64,000 nucleotides of DNA from Macrotis lagotis (taxonomy: Eukaryota > Chordata > Mammalia > Peramelemorphia > Peramelidae). Shown one piece after another: positions 24,132 to 37,327 of the stretch; within the stretch, counting starts at the first letter, position 1; every line of letters starts with the position of its first letter. The position numbers and the translations under genes were made by a program. The notes below the pieces were generated by a model that ran no database searches, was not told the DNA's origin, and worked only from the letters and a program-made list of their open reading frames with translations. The stretch is taken from assembly GCF_037893015.1 (NCBI RefSeq), contig NC_133661.1:183250508-183314507 (forward strand), written 5' to 3'.

Positions 24132-24396
24132 CTTGTTGACCCTGATCAAAAATATATGGGAAATTTCCTGCCACTCAGAGGGGAGCTCATACCTATTATG
24201 AATGAAGAGAACTCAGTACCTCAAAGGAAATAGTATCTAGCCAAGTCTCTTGATCATAACTCTTAATTTTATAGATGAGGTAACTGAGACCTAGAGAAGT
24301 CAAGGTCATTACCCAAGGTTATACAAATACAAAGCACCAGAAACAGATTTGATGCCTAGCGTAGTGATTTTATTATTATATCATTACTACCTATAG

Positions 24397-24655
24397 CATA
24401 TTGTTGTTGTTCAGTTGTGTGCAACTCTTTGTGACTCCTTTTGGGGTTTTCTTGGCAAAGATCATGGAATGGTTCACCATTTTCTTCTCCAGATCATTTT
24501 ATAGATGATCAAATTGAAGGAAACAGGGTGAAGTGACTTGTCTAAGGTCACATGGCTACTACATGGTTGAGGCCAGATTTGAGTCCAGGAAGATGAATCT
24601 TCCTGATTCCAGGCCCAGCAATCTATTCACTGTACCACCTAATTGACCCCATGTT
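24397..24655 (-). repeat. Full-length SINE, reverse
   Basis: It runs from ttgttgttgttcagttgtgt through ggttttcttggcaaagatca to ccacctaattgacccc, a complete reverse copy of a tRNA-derived SINE just 3' of the V gene. Confidence 0.8.
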
Positions 24656-27649
24656 ACCCAGAAATAGTCTTTTGAAATAATTTAAATTTTTTTTTATTTA
24701 TCTGTTTTTATTTCAGTTCCACTGGCATTTTCCCTACTTTACTATATTGGAAATTGAGGCTCTATTTTTTTTAAAACAAAAAAATGACATGCTCAGGTAG
24801 ATAGGTGTATAATCTCATTAGAATGGGTACACTTTCTCTGCACAATCCTTTTATGCCTTTTAATTCTGTGTAATTTTTCTGGTATGTCAGTTAATCCTCT
24901 ACCTGAAAGGCTGGAGGCTTTCTTGTAGATATTTTAATATCCTGGAAATATAAATGTAACACTTGGACTATATTTATGAAGGCTAGAGAAATGGATGGGA
25001 GTACTGGAAAAACTTAGCAAATTGGAAAGTTTAGTCCTGTTGGTAGAGCTTGGCTGGCTGAGGACTAGCCTGTCCAAGAATGGAAACACTTAGAACCAGA
25101 AAAGTTGACTGAACTGTTTTAACCTGTGGTGACTCTTGAGTCACAGGATAAACTTTGAAAACATTTCTTTGAAAATTGTTTTACCTTTTTTATTGATTTT
25201 TTTGTTTTAACAACATATTCATTTCCCTATCTATTCTCTTCTCCTTTACTCAATGAACCATTCCTTGAAAAAAGAGAATAAAAAAGCAAGAGAAAAAATA
25301 GTTCAGCAAAATTTACATATTGACTATATCTGTTATTGTATAAAATGTACTGCACTCATGGTCTCCTACCTATTCAGTAAAAGGAAGGAGCTGATTTTCT
25401 CAACGGTACTCTGAGGTCAAACTTGGTATTGCATTTACAAAGTATTTTTGTTTTTTCTGTAAAGCATTTATTGACATTATTCTTTCCTAGTTTTTAAATC
25501 TCCATTCTCTCCCTCTCCCATTCTCTTCCCATAAGGGTACTGAGATAACGTAATGAATCTAGAGTATTAGATTTGAAACCAAAGGAAGTGTGCTTGAAAT
25601 TCGATTCTACCATTGACTAAGTGTTTTTCAGTAAGTCATATGACCATTTTTGGTTCTCTGTTTTCTATCTGCAAATTGAGGTACATGGCCAAAAGAGAAA
25701 CAAAAGGCTATGAAGTTAAACTATAATTGTAGTTATGTTCTGCCTCTAGGGGACACCATCCTTTCATTCTTTGCCCTGAAGAGCGAAAGGGCAATAGAGA
25801 AGTAGAATTATAAAAGGCTGATTTGGAATGATTATTTAGTCCATCCACCCATTTGACTTATGAAGAAAATAAGACCAAGAGAGTTTAAATGACTTGTCTA
25901 AAGTCACATACATAGAAAATGGCAGTCTAAGTACTTGACCTCCAGTCCTTTGATTTTTATACTTATTGATCTTGAATGATAGAAATAGAAATGACCTTAA
26001 AGATTATTAAATGCAACACTTTCATTTTGCAGCTGAGGAAACTGAGGTCCAGAGAGGTTTAAATAGAAATAATGAATTCTTGAAAAAAGAATCAGTTTGG
26101 AGAAACTGATTTATATTTTCTAACTGCTACCAGACGAAGAGGGGAGGCATGTATGGATTACGGGTTAACAGTGGCTATTGTCAGGTTTAATAGAATTGAT
26201 GAATATAGAATAACACTTTGAAATATGGGAAAGTTCCATTTATACAAATACAATATCCCTCTTAACATGAGTGACTCCATCTTTAAACCAACTTCCACTT
26301 CAGTATAAATGAGCAGCTGGGTCTTCTTTCTTAGGTTTAGGGTTTTCTTTCCTTTTTTTCAAGCTTCACTCACAAAAAATAGGCATATTCTCCAAGTCCC
26401 CAAGGTCAACACAGATGAGCAAGTACCTGTTCTCTCTCCATATATACAACAAACTGCAATTCCCAAGACCAGTTGAAATCATTTGGGATACAGACTACTG
26501 CCTCACATTTTTCACTGACACTCTCTATATTCTGGTTAATCGTAACTTGTGAGGATAGCTTACTAGGATGACAGAGGAAAGCTGTCATTCATCCAACTTC
26601 TTCAAGTCATATCTTGTAACAAAAATAGAGTTTTCCCCCAGAGATATCCAGAGTTTGAGATTTGAATCTCTTTACTATGACACTGATTCATCTGATATTC
26701 TGACCCTTGTTTAAGTGTAATTATGGGAGCTCTTGCAAACATGGTGTCTAAAAGAACATGCAGCTCAGCTAATTGCTTCAGTGTTCTCTGGTCTAAGCTG
26801 ATAGCCAAGTGTGCACCTTGAAGGAATCAACATTTCCATGATTTGATGTCAGAAGTGACATGTCCCTTGGTCTGCATCTATCATCTATAGCCTCAGGTTA
26901 GAACAAGAGCTCAGACCCAAATGAAGCTTCTAAGGAGAGGAGGAGCTCCAGATGTCCCAATGGTATAGTTATTTACTCTTCCTTTCTCCAATGAAATTAC
27001 TCCTAGCTAAAGCTGTGGTGAGGATGCCATCAAAATTCTATATTTCCTCCTTCCTCTTGCCATCCACGTTACATTAGAAACCTGTCTATGAAGACCTAAT
27101 TAAGGTTACAACTTTTGCTGTTGTATCAACCTTCCACCTTTAGGCATTCTATTTAGGAGAGACATTGAAAAATGGGAGGAGGTGGTTGTATCCAATGTAT
27201 CCAAGTTAATTTGACAAGGAAACTTAAAAAGTGTTATGTGATGCCTGGTTAAAGGCAGTGGGAATGTTTAGTCTGGAAAAATGAGGAGAGTATTGTAGCT
27301 GCCTTCAAATATCATAAAGATTCATATATCTCTTGGAAAGGGAATCAATCAATCAATAAACATTTTTAAGCACTAAAAATATGGCAGGGATGATACTAAG
27401 CACTGTGGATATAATGAAAGACAAAAGGCAACTCCTGCCCACAAGGAGCTTACCCTCTAATGGGGGAAGTAACATATAGAAATGGAAAAGTAGGGGTGAA
27501 GGTGGGGTGGACAGATTTATTGACCAGCAGCTGGGTGGATAATGATCAGGTGATTGCACAAGACCTTAAAAAGAAGATCTGTGAGGAGCTAAAATGTGTC
27601 TACCTCTTACTCTTTCCAATCAGATTTTTTTAAGAAAGGAAATTAGATA

Positions 27650-27900
27650 GTATGGTAGATAGAAGACTGAGTTAGTTTCAGGAAGATCTGAATTCTAATT
27701 CTGCCTCTGACAATTACTAGCAGGATGGTCACAGGCAAACCCCTCAAAGTTTCTAAGCCTCAACATCCTCAACTGTTAAATGGGAATAATATTATCTGAG
27801 GTAACTACCTTCTAACTCACAAGGCTGTTGTAAGCTTAAATGAGATAATATGTAAGTGCTTTATAAATTTTATAGTGCTACATAAATAGTTGTTTTATTA
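27650..27900 (+). repeat. MIR-like SINE, forward
   Basis: Contains the forward core ctcaactgttaaatgggaat and a gagataatatgtaagtgctt tail. Confidence 0.65.
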
Positions 27901-29154
27901 TTTTTCTTACTTCCAGTCAACAAAATTTCATGGAGACTTAATGGAATAACTTATTGGATTCCAGAATGGGTTATTGACAAATAGTGTAAGATTTCTTTTT
28001 TACTTGGAGGCCTTTAACACAGAATAGGCTTTTATCTGTAGAAATGGTACATTACCTCAGATTGTGGTCTGTGGACCTTTGGGAGTCCTTGAGACTTTTC
28101 ATATTCATAATAATACAAAGATATTACTTAGCTTTTAAATACTTCTCTCCTTTCCCATTTACATAGATGTGGGTCCTACATATACTTCAACCAAAACATT
28201 GAATGCAAAAGCATAGATGAGAATTCAGATGTCTTCCTTTAAACAACATATTAAGGAAATTGCCAAAATATGTAAAGCCATGATCACTCTTCTCATGTGA
28301 TTTTTTTGTAAACAATGTTATCTTAACATGCAATAGTTTAGTTATTACTATTTTAAAATGAATAAACATTTAACAATGCTATCTGTTTTTATTTCTTATA
28401 TAGAAAATATCTGTAGCTATAATCCACCTAAACAAAACCTCTTTGGGATCATCGATAATTTTAAAGAATGTAAAGGAGTCCTGTTTGAGAACCACTACAT
28501 TTGATTATAAGCTCCTTGAGAGCAGGGACTATCTCTTGCCTTTTTTTATATTCCCACTAGATGATGTAGTGCCTGGCACATATTAAGTCCTTAATAAATG
28601 CTAGTTGACAGACTGATTTTATGTGAAAGTTAACCTGTTGGACCAGGCAAGGGTCCTACTGTAACTTCTAAGATATTTATGTTGTGAGAACTGATAAGCC
28701 ATCATATGGGAGGGAGATTTCCTTGGAAGAATCAAATCTAGGTCTTACAGTTAAGATGAGGCACAGGACAATAAAATTAATTATTTAGTTTAGGAAAGTT
28801 GAGATGGCTAGGGTCTGTCCTCATTTTAGGAAGTTTCTTCTTATGGAAAGAACTCAAAGTGGAGACTTTTGATATATGGGTTTTAATATTCTTGTGACTT
28901 CATGCAAATTACATAGCCTTCTTTCACAACATTGTGTACCTCTTCCCTCACCCACTGAAATGAAAATTAAGATGGAAAGTGACTTGGGGAAAGATCCTTA
29001 TCCTTTTGAGCCTTGGTGTTCTTATCTGTAAGGTGGGGAAAATGATATCTAAAGGGTCTGCCTCACACGGTTGTTGATAAAGATTAAATGAGATAAGGTA
29101 GGCAAAGTATTTATCAATCTTTAGGTGCCATTTAAGTGCTGGTTCTTGTTGTAG

Positions 29155-29462
29155 GCATCTAGGTAGTGCAGTGGATAGAGCACTGACCTTGGAGTCAGGA
29201 GGACGATATTTTCAGATTTCTTGATACTTACTAGCTGTATGACCTTGGGCAAGTTACTTAACCCTGATTGCTTCACATCCAGGATCATCTTCAGTTGTCC
29301 TGATTCATCCTGGCCACTAGATCCAGATGACTCTGGAGGGGAAAGTGAGGCCGGTGACTTAGTACAACATCCCCTCACTCAAATCCAATTCATGTGCTTG
29401 TCATGGCATTACCTCCCTAAAGTAATGTTCTTCTTTGAGAAATAAGGGCAAAAAACATCTTA
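29155..29462 (+). repeat. SINE with RTE-like 3' tail, forward
   Basis: Complete copy from catctaggtagtgcagtgga to a tail ending gcaaaaaacatc, followed at once by a reverse SINE of another family. Confidence 0.8.
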
Positions 29463-29474
29463 TTGCTGCTGTAA

Positions 29475-29727
29475 CTTACAATTATGTGTTTCATCATTTT
29501 TAGCCATATCTGACTCTTTCTGACACCCTCTGGGTTTTCTTGGCAAAGATACTAGAGTGCTTTGGCATTTCCTTTTCCAGCTCATTTTATAGATAAGAAA
29601 CTGAGGCAGATAGGATTTAAATGGCTTGTTCAGGTAGTAAGTATCAGAGGTTAGTTTGAACTCAGGAAGATGAGTCTTCTGACTCCAGGTCCAGACCTTT
29701 ATCCACTGTACCACCTAATTGCCTATC
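29475..29727 (-). repeat. SINE, reverse
   Basis: Reverse copy of the family at 24.4 kb, ending ccacctaattgccta. Head-to-tail contact with the preceding forward SINE makes a small nested repeat block. Confidence 0.75.
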
Positions 29728-31599
29728 ACAATTATAATAAATATAAATATACTTTAGAAGATGTAGGCAAGGCAAAGCAATAATGGAATCATTGATTTGT
29801 CCAAGCCTGAATGATTTGTATTAGAAATTAACACATAAAACAAAATAAAATACTTAAGGTTTCCAAAAAAACTCAATAACCAAAGGTTGGTAAAATAGGG
29901 TAGTTCCCCCTCCCATTTACATTCATGGACTTCCTGAAATTTATCCCTGACATTTTGAAGATCCTAGGTTAAGAACCTCTATTTGAGATAGTTGTGGGTT
30001 TCCTTGGATTAATTTGTTTTTGCTGTTTAGACCTGACCTGCGGTCTAGCTCCTTAGTGAGAAAGTGATCTTTTTTTTTGCCTACCTCTAGGCACCTACTT
30101 TCTTACCGATAGCAGAAAAATTTTCTTTCCCACTAGCCTCTCCCATGGCCCCCAGTCTCTGTGACTAGTGTCAGAGCGGTTAAGCCCAGAAAGATCTGAA
30201 AACTTGCTGAGGCAGGGGAAACAGCAACTTGTGAGTCATATCAAATGATCTCGCTGTTTCTTCTATGAGAAGGAAACCTGGGGCTAGGTCTCAGGAAGCT
30301 GCGGTGTGACCTTGAAGTACTCAGCTCCCATTCAGCCTGACTAGTGTGAGCTGAGAAGCTTTGGGGCCCACCCAGTCCTTTTGCTGTGGTCTGCAAATGA
30401 CTGGAACCCCAGGAGACAGGAAGCACAAAACACCATCTAGTACAGGGTAAGAGAGACAACAGCTTAGAGAAACAACAGAAGGTGTATTAATACTATAGGC
30501 AAAAAGAATTAGGACCCATTTTCTCCCCAAACATCCTTGTACTTGGAGTATCTTGTTGGTTGAGAATCTAGCCTGGTTAACGGCCTTTAGGTTATTGCCA
30601 TTACCAAAGCAGAGATGGTCAGGGAGTGTGAGTAAATGTGCTTCTAGTGAGAGAAATCCAGAATTGGATTCCACAACCTTTGTTTTTCTGAATTAACTAG
30701 TCTTTGGGAAGTAAGAATAGTCTTCTCTTTTCTATGTAGCAGTCTCTCTTGGGACATACCAACAAAAATGTCTGTTAGAGCTTTTTGTAATATGTACAGA
30801 GAGGAGACTTGATGTCATTTTGTCTGAAGAACTAAGAAAAATTCCTATGTCCTAGGAGAAAAAGAAGAGCATTTGTAGGTTCAATATTATTCAATACTGT
30901 GACATGACAGCCAAACCAAGTAATGTAGACTTTGACTACACTAATAGATAACACATACAATGTCCAGAATGGGAGATTACGCTATATTCTGCCCTAGAGG
31001 GACATAGACAAAATGGAACAAAGTGATGATCAGTAGAATGAGAATCAAGTCAAATCAACAAGTATTTATTAAGTGATATTAAGTATAATATTAAGATAAT
31101 ATATATCTCAGGCATTTTACTAAGTTCTAAACATACAAAGAATGGTGAAAAATACAAGTGGACTATAATCCAGGCCATTCAAAGATGAATTGAAGAAACT
31201 GGACATGTTTAGAATAGAGAAGAAAAGACTTGGGGGCAAGGGGAGCTATAAGTCTATTAAAATATTAGAAGGGCTCTTATATAGAAAAGAGATTAGATTA
31301 CTTCTTTTCAAGTCCTTTAGGGAGAGCTATGGGGAACAGTGAATAAAGGCTTAAATGAGGCAGATTTCAACTCCTTTTAAAGAAACACTTCCTAATAGAT
31401 TAGTTACACAAAAGTTAAATAATAATAACTGAAAAAATAATAGATCTAGAGCAGGACATTGGAGGTCATTGGATTCAACCTCATCATTTTAGAGATGAAG
31501 ATCCCAAAGCCTAGATAAGTTAAATGGGACCTTTGCCCAGGGTCACGTAGTTAGGTAAATTGAGTCAATTCAAAACCAATTCTTCCTCTCTTTTAAAGG

Positions 31600-32083
31600 C
31601 TAAACAGTCATTTTCAGGGATGTTGAATTCATGCTGCAAAGCTCTGAGGTCTTTTCTAGGGTTCTAGAGAAAGGGAAGTTTCTGAGGTTAACTCTGTTGT
31701 GACTGCTAAGATAAGCATAGAGAAAATAGGTACATTGGGAAGGGGGGTGTGGTGTTTGGGATAAAATTGAACTTCTCTCTCCATAGTTCAAATTTTGGAG
31801 GTAGTAGAAATCAGAAGGGTGGGGAAAAGCTTTCCAAGTGTTTAGGTCTGATAGTCAAAGTGATGAAACAATTCCATTTCCCTTTTCAAAGTTACAGAAA
31901 CACATCAGTACATAGAATCAGAAGAGTTAGTCACCTCCTCCAGAAGTGTCTTTTTTGGAAGAAAAAGCAACTAGAAAAAAAAAAGATCTACCACTCAAAA
32001 TATTCAGTCATGGGACCATTTACATCACAGTAAGTGGAATTCAAGGGAAGCATCTCAGTAGGTCCTTGGTGCTGAAGACAAAC
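31600..32083 (-). other. TRDC: Probable TRDC exon 4 (3' UTR), 3' end not determined
   Basis: About 320 bases after the exon 3 donor there is a strong acceptor, ttctcctttacttgcag, with the exon starting at 32083. It matches the human arrangement in which the 3' UTR occupies its own exon. I could not place the poly(A) signal: the first AATAAA on this strand is near 31072-31077, inside a degenerate repeat. The lower boundary given here is nominal. Confidence 0.5.
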
Positions 32084-32400
32084 CTGCAAGTAAAGGAGAA
32101 TGATTAGTCACTTTGGAAGCCCCTTAGCATAGCTTGATGCAAAGTTTTAGACTTTTGGGTTAGCTCAGTCTCCCATGTAAAAGTTTGAGGAACCTGGGGA
32201 CAGGACTAGGAGGGCAATAAGGGAAATGGGAGGCTTGGAGGCAAAGAAGTAGAGGTTAAAGATATTCACTAGTCATTGGCCCACTGACTCTAGAAACTGT
32301 CATATGAAGAAGCAATTAAACAGGTTGATTCTCATGTTGTTTCTTCTATGAAGGTCCTACAGTTTGGATGGAAAGAGGATAATGAGTATGGCTTACTCAC

Positions 32401-32514
32401 CTTAGATTAAAAAACACTTGATAGTCAAGAAAAAGTTGACAGCGACACTCTTGGCAAGCAGCACACGGAGCCCCAGCAGGGTGATGGACAGTAAATTTAT
32501 ATTCTCAATTTGCA
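32401..32514 (-). CDS. TRDC: TRDC exon 3, transmembrane segment and stop
   Basis: After a ttccatag acceptor the exon reads VQIENINLLSITLLGLR, continues VLLAKSVAVNFFLT and closes with IKCFLI and TAA at 32402-32404. The LGLR...AKSVAVNF core matches the human transmembrane helix (LGLRMLFAKTVAVNF, from memory), including the Arg and Lys needed for CD3 pairing. The last exon base G at 32401 is followed by gtgagt, so splicing continues into an untranslated exon. Confidence 0.96.
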
Positions 32515-33121
32515 CTATGGAAGAGAAAAATTAGAAGAGTGTCATTGGTGGGACTAGATTTCAGCCCAGAGAAAGGCATTCAATAGTAACTCTGACTTTC
32601 CTTTGTTCTAAACTCTTTTGTTTCCTCCCTGAAATCAAATTTATTCTTAGGTCATATTCCAAAGATTGAAGTCTCTTTCTGTGGTAATCCCCATCAAGAA
32701 CTTCTCTGGAATTCATACTCACAGATAGTCCAAGAAGCTCTGCAAGGGGTGCCAGAGGCTCTAGATTCAAAGGGACTTCAGAGGTTGTCTAGTCCAAGCC
32801 CCTCACTTTACAGATGAGGACAAAGAAATGTCAAGTGAATGGTCATACAGACAATAAGAGGATGAGACAGGATCTGAACCTAGGTCATTTGACTCTAAAT
32901 CCAGTGGTTTTTTTCACTGTTGACTTTTTCTTTTTCTTTTTTGTTGCCTTCTTTTTCAATAAGCATTCATATGGCAAACCTTTATTAAGTGCCTACTATG
33001 TACCAAGTGCTAGAGATATAAAGAAAAAGAAACAGACCTTTCACTCAAGGAACTTACATTCTGATGTTGCAAAAAAAAAAATACACACAGAAAATTAAAT
33101 TCTATTTTTCTCTCTCTCCTC

Positions 33122-33157
<36 letters not shown>

Positions 33158-36100
33158 TTCTATATTGAATAAGTTACACAGAGTCATGTTAAAGCACTGG
33201 ACTTGGAGTCAGGAAGACCTGAGTTCAAATTGATCTTAGATTCTTACTGACTGTGTGAGCCTGGGTTAGTCACTTAACCTTTGTCTGCCTCAGTTTTCTT
33301 ATCTGTAAAATAAGGACCACTAATAGCACCTATTTCTCAGGGTGGTTGTGAGGATCAAATGAGATATTTGTAAAACACTATATAAATGCTAGCAATAATA
33401 TACATACTTATGTCTATATACATATAAATATGCATATTTATATACATACACATTCACAAATAATTCTGGGAGGTACTACCAAGTGTGGGGAGGGATTAAT
33501 TGCTATAGACTCCCTTAATGATGTCTAATTTCAGCTACTTTTGATCCGTCTCTCACTCTATATGGTAACTACAAATTTTGGTCATAAATTTCTCTTACCT
33601 CCTATTTGGTCACTTTACTTAAACTTACCTGAAGGTTTTGGGCAGTCTTGGATAAATGACAGATCAGTTGGTTCCTCTGTATCTGGAAAGAATGAAATAA
33701 AAGTTTTGTATTCTGCTTCTAGCCAAACAATCATAGAATTTCAAAGCTTAAAGGCATCATCTAATCCAACTCCTTAAATTCACAGATAAGATAAATAGAC
33801 CTAATGAAGTTGAGTGCCTTGAAACTTCCCATCTCCTTTGGGAGCTTGTTCTATTAATCATTCTCTCATCCATCTTCAGTTGCTCCCTCTCTGCTGGCCC
33901 TTTCATAACTTTCTACAAAGATACTCAGATCTGTCCTAGTCTATGACATTCTTTCTGTGATCATGCCTATTTTCTCTTCTGTACTCCTAAACAAAGTAGT
34001 TTATTCTCCTTGCCTTCACTTCCTCACCTTTCACCTATTAGTTGACAAGCATTTGGTTCTAGGTGACAAAGCAGGGTGGCTGGGTGGCATAGTGGAGGGA
34101 GAGAGTGTTGACCCTGGAATCAGGATGACCTGAGTTTAAAACTAGTCTCAGGCACCTATTAGCTATATGACTTTGGTCAAATCACTTAACCCTGTTTTAA
34201 GGGTTCCTTTACAGTTCCTCATCTGTAAAATGAAGGAGGAAATGACAAATTACTGTAGTGTCTTTGCCAAAAAAACCCAAATGGATTCATGGAGAGTCAG
34301 ACATGACTGAAACAACTCAACAACAAAGTTTTTTTGCTTGACACAAGCAGCAGCAGCAACAACAATAGTTGACAGTTATAAAGCATTTTGAGGTTTGCAA
34401 AGTTTTACTTACACCATCTCATACTATGCATCAGTCACTGTGCTAAAAACATTAAGGTTACAAAGGAAGTAAAAATCCTAGTCACTACCCTTAGGAAGCT
34501 TATGATGAGGTACAGTACATAGAGAAATAGTTCCATTTAAGATTTTAGAGAGTATACAAAAGTGAACCTTAGGTTGGAGAGTATTCCAGAAATGAGGGCT
34601 AGTCAGTACAAAGGCATGAAGAACATATACAATTTGACTTCCAATCTCACAGAAAGATTGGGAAACTTTTTGAAAGTTCATCAGTGACTTTTCAATTGTG
34701 AAATACTGACAAAGTTTTCCCCAATCCTCACCATTCTTCTCAGCATTAACTACTATTGAGTTCTTTCTCCTCCTGGAAATTCTACCCTTTTTTGACTTTT
34801 ACCATATTTCTCTTTCTTAATTATGCTTTTCTGATTGCTTTTTCTCAGTCTTATTTGGTAGGTCATGATCTTACTGATACCTAAGTCTATATCCCTTGCT
34901 GTCTTCTCTCTTTGAAATTTCATCCATTCCTATGTTTTTATTATTTCTATGCTAAAATCCCAAAATCTCAAATGGATAGGGTGTTGTATAGGCACTTCAA
35001 ACTAAATAAACCCAAACTGAATTTGCTCTCTTCCCTTCATAAACCTGTCCCTTCTTTCAAGTTGGGCCTTTCTCTGTATAGCACAACTATCTTTCCAGAC
35101 ATCTAGGCTCAAAAACTGATTCATCGTTTGTTTCTTCCCTTTCCTTCCCTTCTGCCTCTGACAAATTCATTTAGTCGCCAAGTCCTCCTTATTCTATCTC
35201 TGCAATGTCTTTCATATCTATTCCTTCCTCTCAATTCACTGCTCCCATTCTGGTTCAAACCCATTTTGAGTGATTCATGGTATTCCACTGATTCCTTATT
35301 CTAGTCTTCCTCTCCTCTGATTCCTCTTTCCCACAACTTCTAATATTATCTTCCTAATGAGAAGGTCTGACTGAATCATCAATGACATCCTATTACCCAT
35401 AGAAAAAATATAAGCCATACAGTCTGGCATTTAAGGCCCTACACATTTTAGCTACAATTTAGGTATCTGAACATTTCCATTCATATAATCTACATTCCAG
35501 CCAAAATATATATCAAGTTGTTTTGAGGTGTTATTCTGATATTTTCCTCCTCTTCCATGTATATATGCTTCTATATGCCAGGGCAGCTAGGTGGCACAGT
35601 GGATAGAACACTGGTCTTGGATTCGGGAGGATGAGTTTGAATCCAATCCCAGATACTTGCCACTTCCTAGCTGTGTTAACCTGATTGCCCCACATTCAGG
35701 GCCATTCCCAGCCATTCTGATTCATATTTGTCCACTGGACCCAGAGGGCTTTGAAGGAGAAAGTGAGGTTGGTAACTTAGCATCTTCCTCACTCAAATCC
35801 AATTCATGTGCTTGTCGTGGCATCATCTCTCTGATGTCATGGTCTTCTTTAAAAACAAAGGATAAACATTATTATTATTCTTTATGCCTGGAATGTACTG
35901 TCTTTTCATCTTTGTTCTTCTGAAATACCTCTATTCCTTCAAAGCATAGCTCAGGAGTTTTTTTTTCCATTAAGGTTTTACTATTTCTCTGTTTTAAAGT
36001 GATTTTATTTCTCAAAATTTCCAGATTTCTTTGAAGTTCTCTTTGACCCTATAATATTCTATCTTGAATTATAATCATTTAAGCTCATATCTTAACCTCA

Positions 36101-37327
36101 TAGTAGACTATAAACTTCTTTAGGTAAGGAATTATACATTTTCAACCTTTTGCATTTATTGTTTTACATAATACAATAGGTTTTTAATAAATGTTGAACT
36201 GGATTATATTGAAGTTACTTGCCCCCAATGGATTTAAAGTCAGAAGACCTAGGATTAAATATCAGGTGGGATGTCACTTTGCCTTTCTGTACCTAATAAT
36301 TTTACTATCTACCCTCTAGTGTTATTGTGAATAAAGTGCTTCATAAATATAAAAATATACATTATTAATTACTCTGACTTCTATTTCATTGCTTTCCACT
36401 ACATTATTATTTCAACATCTGAAGCTGTTTGACTGACTTTATAAATGCATAGGTTCTAAAGGAGTTTTCTGTGGGTTTTTGATAGCTGGGATTTTGGGGG
36501 TCAGTACCAGTCTGGATTGGTCAGTGCCCTATAAATCATTAGTTGAGCAACAACAAAAAGAGAGCTATGTGGAAAGGACTGATTGACTGGTGTAGTTTCA
36601 TAAGGGAGAAGAGATTGACAACATGAATTTATAAAACACTTCATAGTTTACAAAGCACTTTCCTTACAGTGATGTGAGCATTATTTCCCACCATTTTTAT
36701 AGATGGGAAGAGAGAGGCTGTGTAATATTTATGGTCATAACAACAAAGTAAGTGTCAGAACTAGAATTCAAACCTAGAGTCTTCATGTTTGCTGTTCTTT
36801 CACATCTTACAAGAGTTTCCTTCCAATGTCTCAAGAAGTGATATGGAAATCTATAAAATGTGAGTTTTCTGGGGCATATACTTGACTTTTCCCTCCTGCT
36901 GCTTACATTTTTCACTCACTAACAAGGTGTTTGAATCAAGAGCCCTTGTCTAGTATGACTTGTTTCTAGTGTGGTACCATTTCGAGGATGGAGATTATTC
37001 ACTTCCCTTATTCTTCTCCCATCCCCATTTTGCTTGAGATCATACCTGTACTTTTATCAGTGGAATTTACATTGGACTTTTTGTATGAAGTCACCATGCT
37101 GTCATTATTGAATTTAACTGTACAGTTAATATTCTCCAAATCTTCCTCATATTGGGCAAGCTTGACAGCACTGAACTTCCCGTTGGTAACAGTCACCGCT
37201 TCTCTTGTATTGTTTTCTGGATAGAGATTTATATGTATGTTCTTGGGGTAGAAGTCCTTCACCAGACATGCAACATTTTTCCCATTTTTCATAACAAAGA
37301 CTGAGGGTAAAGAAGTTTCTTGCATTT
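32401..37327 (-). CDS. TRDC: T-cell receptor delta constant region (TRDC), three coding exons
   Basis: TRDC encodes the constant part of the TCR delta chain, which pairs with gamma and assembles with CD3. Coding exons on the minus strand are 37327-37046 (Ig-like C domain), 33682-33629 (hinge) and 32514-32402 (connecting, transmembrane and tail). All splice junctions are GT-AG and all introns are phase 1. The protein starts with a codon split with J, then MQETSLPSVFVMKNGKNVAC; from memory the human protein has KPSVFVMKNGTNVACLVK at this place. The total is about 149 residues, close to human. The transmembrane segment keeps the basic Arg and Lys used for CD3 contact. A stop TAA is followed by G|gtgagt, so the 3' UTR is spliced, as in humans. 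No lesions were seen. Confidence 0.97.
33108..33160. repeat. (TC)n microsatellite in TRDC intron 2
   Basis: TC run between exons 2 and 3 of TRDC; a 'tttattaagtgcctactat' MIR-type piece precedes it at about 32.96-33.07 kb. Confidence 0.9.
33185..33400 (+). repeat. SINE/MIR-like copy in TRDC intron 2
   Basis: Forward copy with cactggacttggagtcagga and cttatctgtaaaataaggac, inside the intron between TRDC exons 2 and 3. Confidence 0.7.
33629..33682 (-). CDS. TRDC: TRDC exon 2, hinge
   Basis: 54 nt between a tttccag acceptor and a gtaagt donor. With the G of exon 1 it reads DTEEPTDLSFIQDCPKPS. The single Cys is the expected interchain-disulfide residue of the hinge. It is slightly shorter than the human hinge exon, whose sequence also has a Cys followed by a lysine/proline stretch. 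Confidence 0.92.
34068..34330 (+). repeat. Full SINE in TRDC intron 1, forward
   Basis: It starts ggtggctgggtggcatagtg and ends catgactgaaacaactcaac aac, the forward form of the family at 24.4 kb. Confidence 0.8.
35580..35880 (+). repeat. SINE with RTE-like tail in TRDC intron 1, forward
   Basis: It starts gggcagctaggtggcacagt and ends aaacaaaggataaacatt. The rest of the 3.3-kb intron 1 is diverged sequence with a MIR-like piece near 36.22-36.35 kb. Confidence 0.85.
37046..37327 (-). CDS. TRDC: TRDC exon 1, immunoglobulin-like C domain
   Basis: 282 nt, preceded by a polypyrimidine tract ending tttttttcag and followed by gtatgatc. It carries the intradomain cysteines in NVACLVKDFYP and INCTVKF, and N-glycosylation sequons NNT, NCT, NDS and NST. 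The first two bases (AA) complete the split codon left by each J segment. The exon ends with a single G that forms Asp with exon 2. Human exon 1 is nearly the same length. Confidence 0.97.

Larger units (their letters stand above)
24132..31599. other. Region between TRDV3 and the end of TRDC: repeats, no gene
   Basis: It holds SINE and MIR copies (listed separately), a LINE-like stretch at about 25.17-25.40 kb, and a MIR-type piece at 27.34-27.49 kb with the aatcaatcaataaacattt start. A less repetitive, more GC-balanced stretch lies at about 30.0-30.7 kb, where I see no exon. Confidence 0.5.

Noticed and set aside
35580..35660. tRNA-like A and B box sequence
   Set aside because: Part of a SINE present in many copies; not a tRNA gene because the cloverleaf is not preserved.
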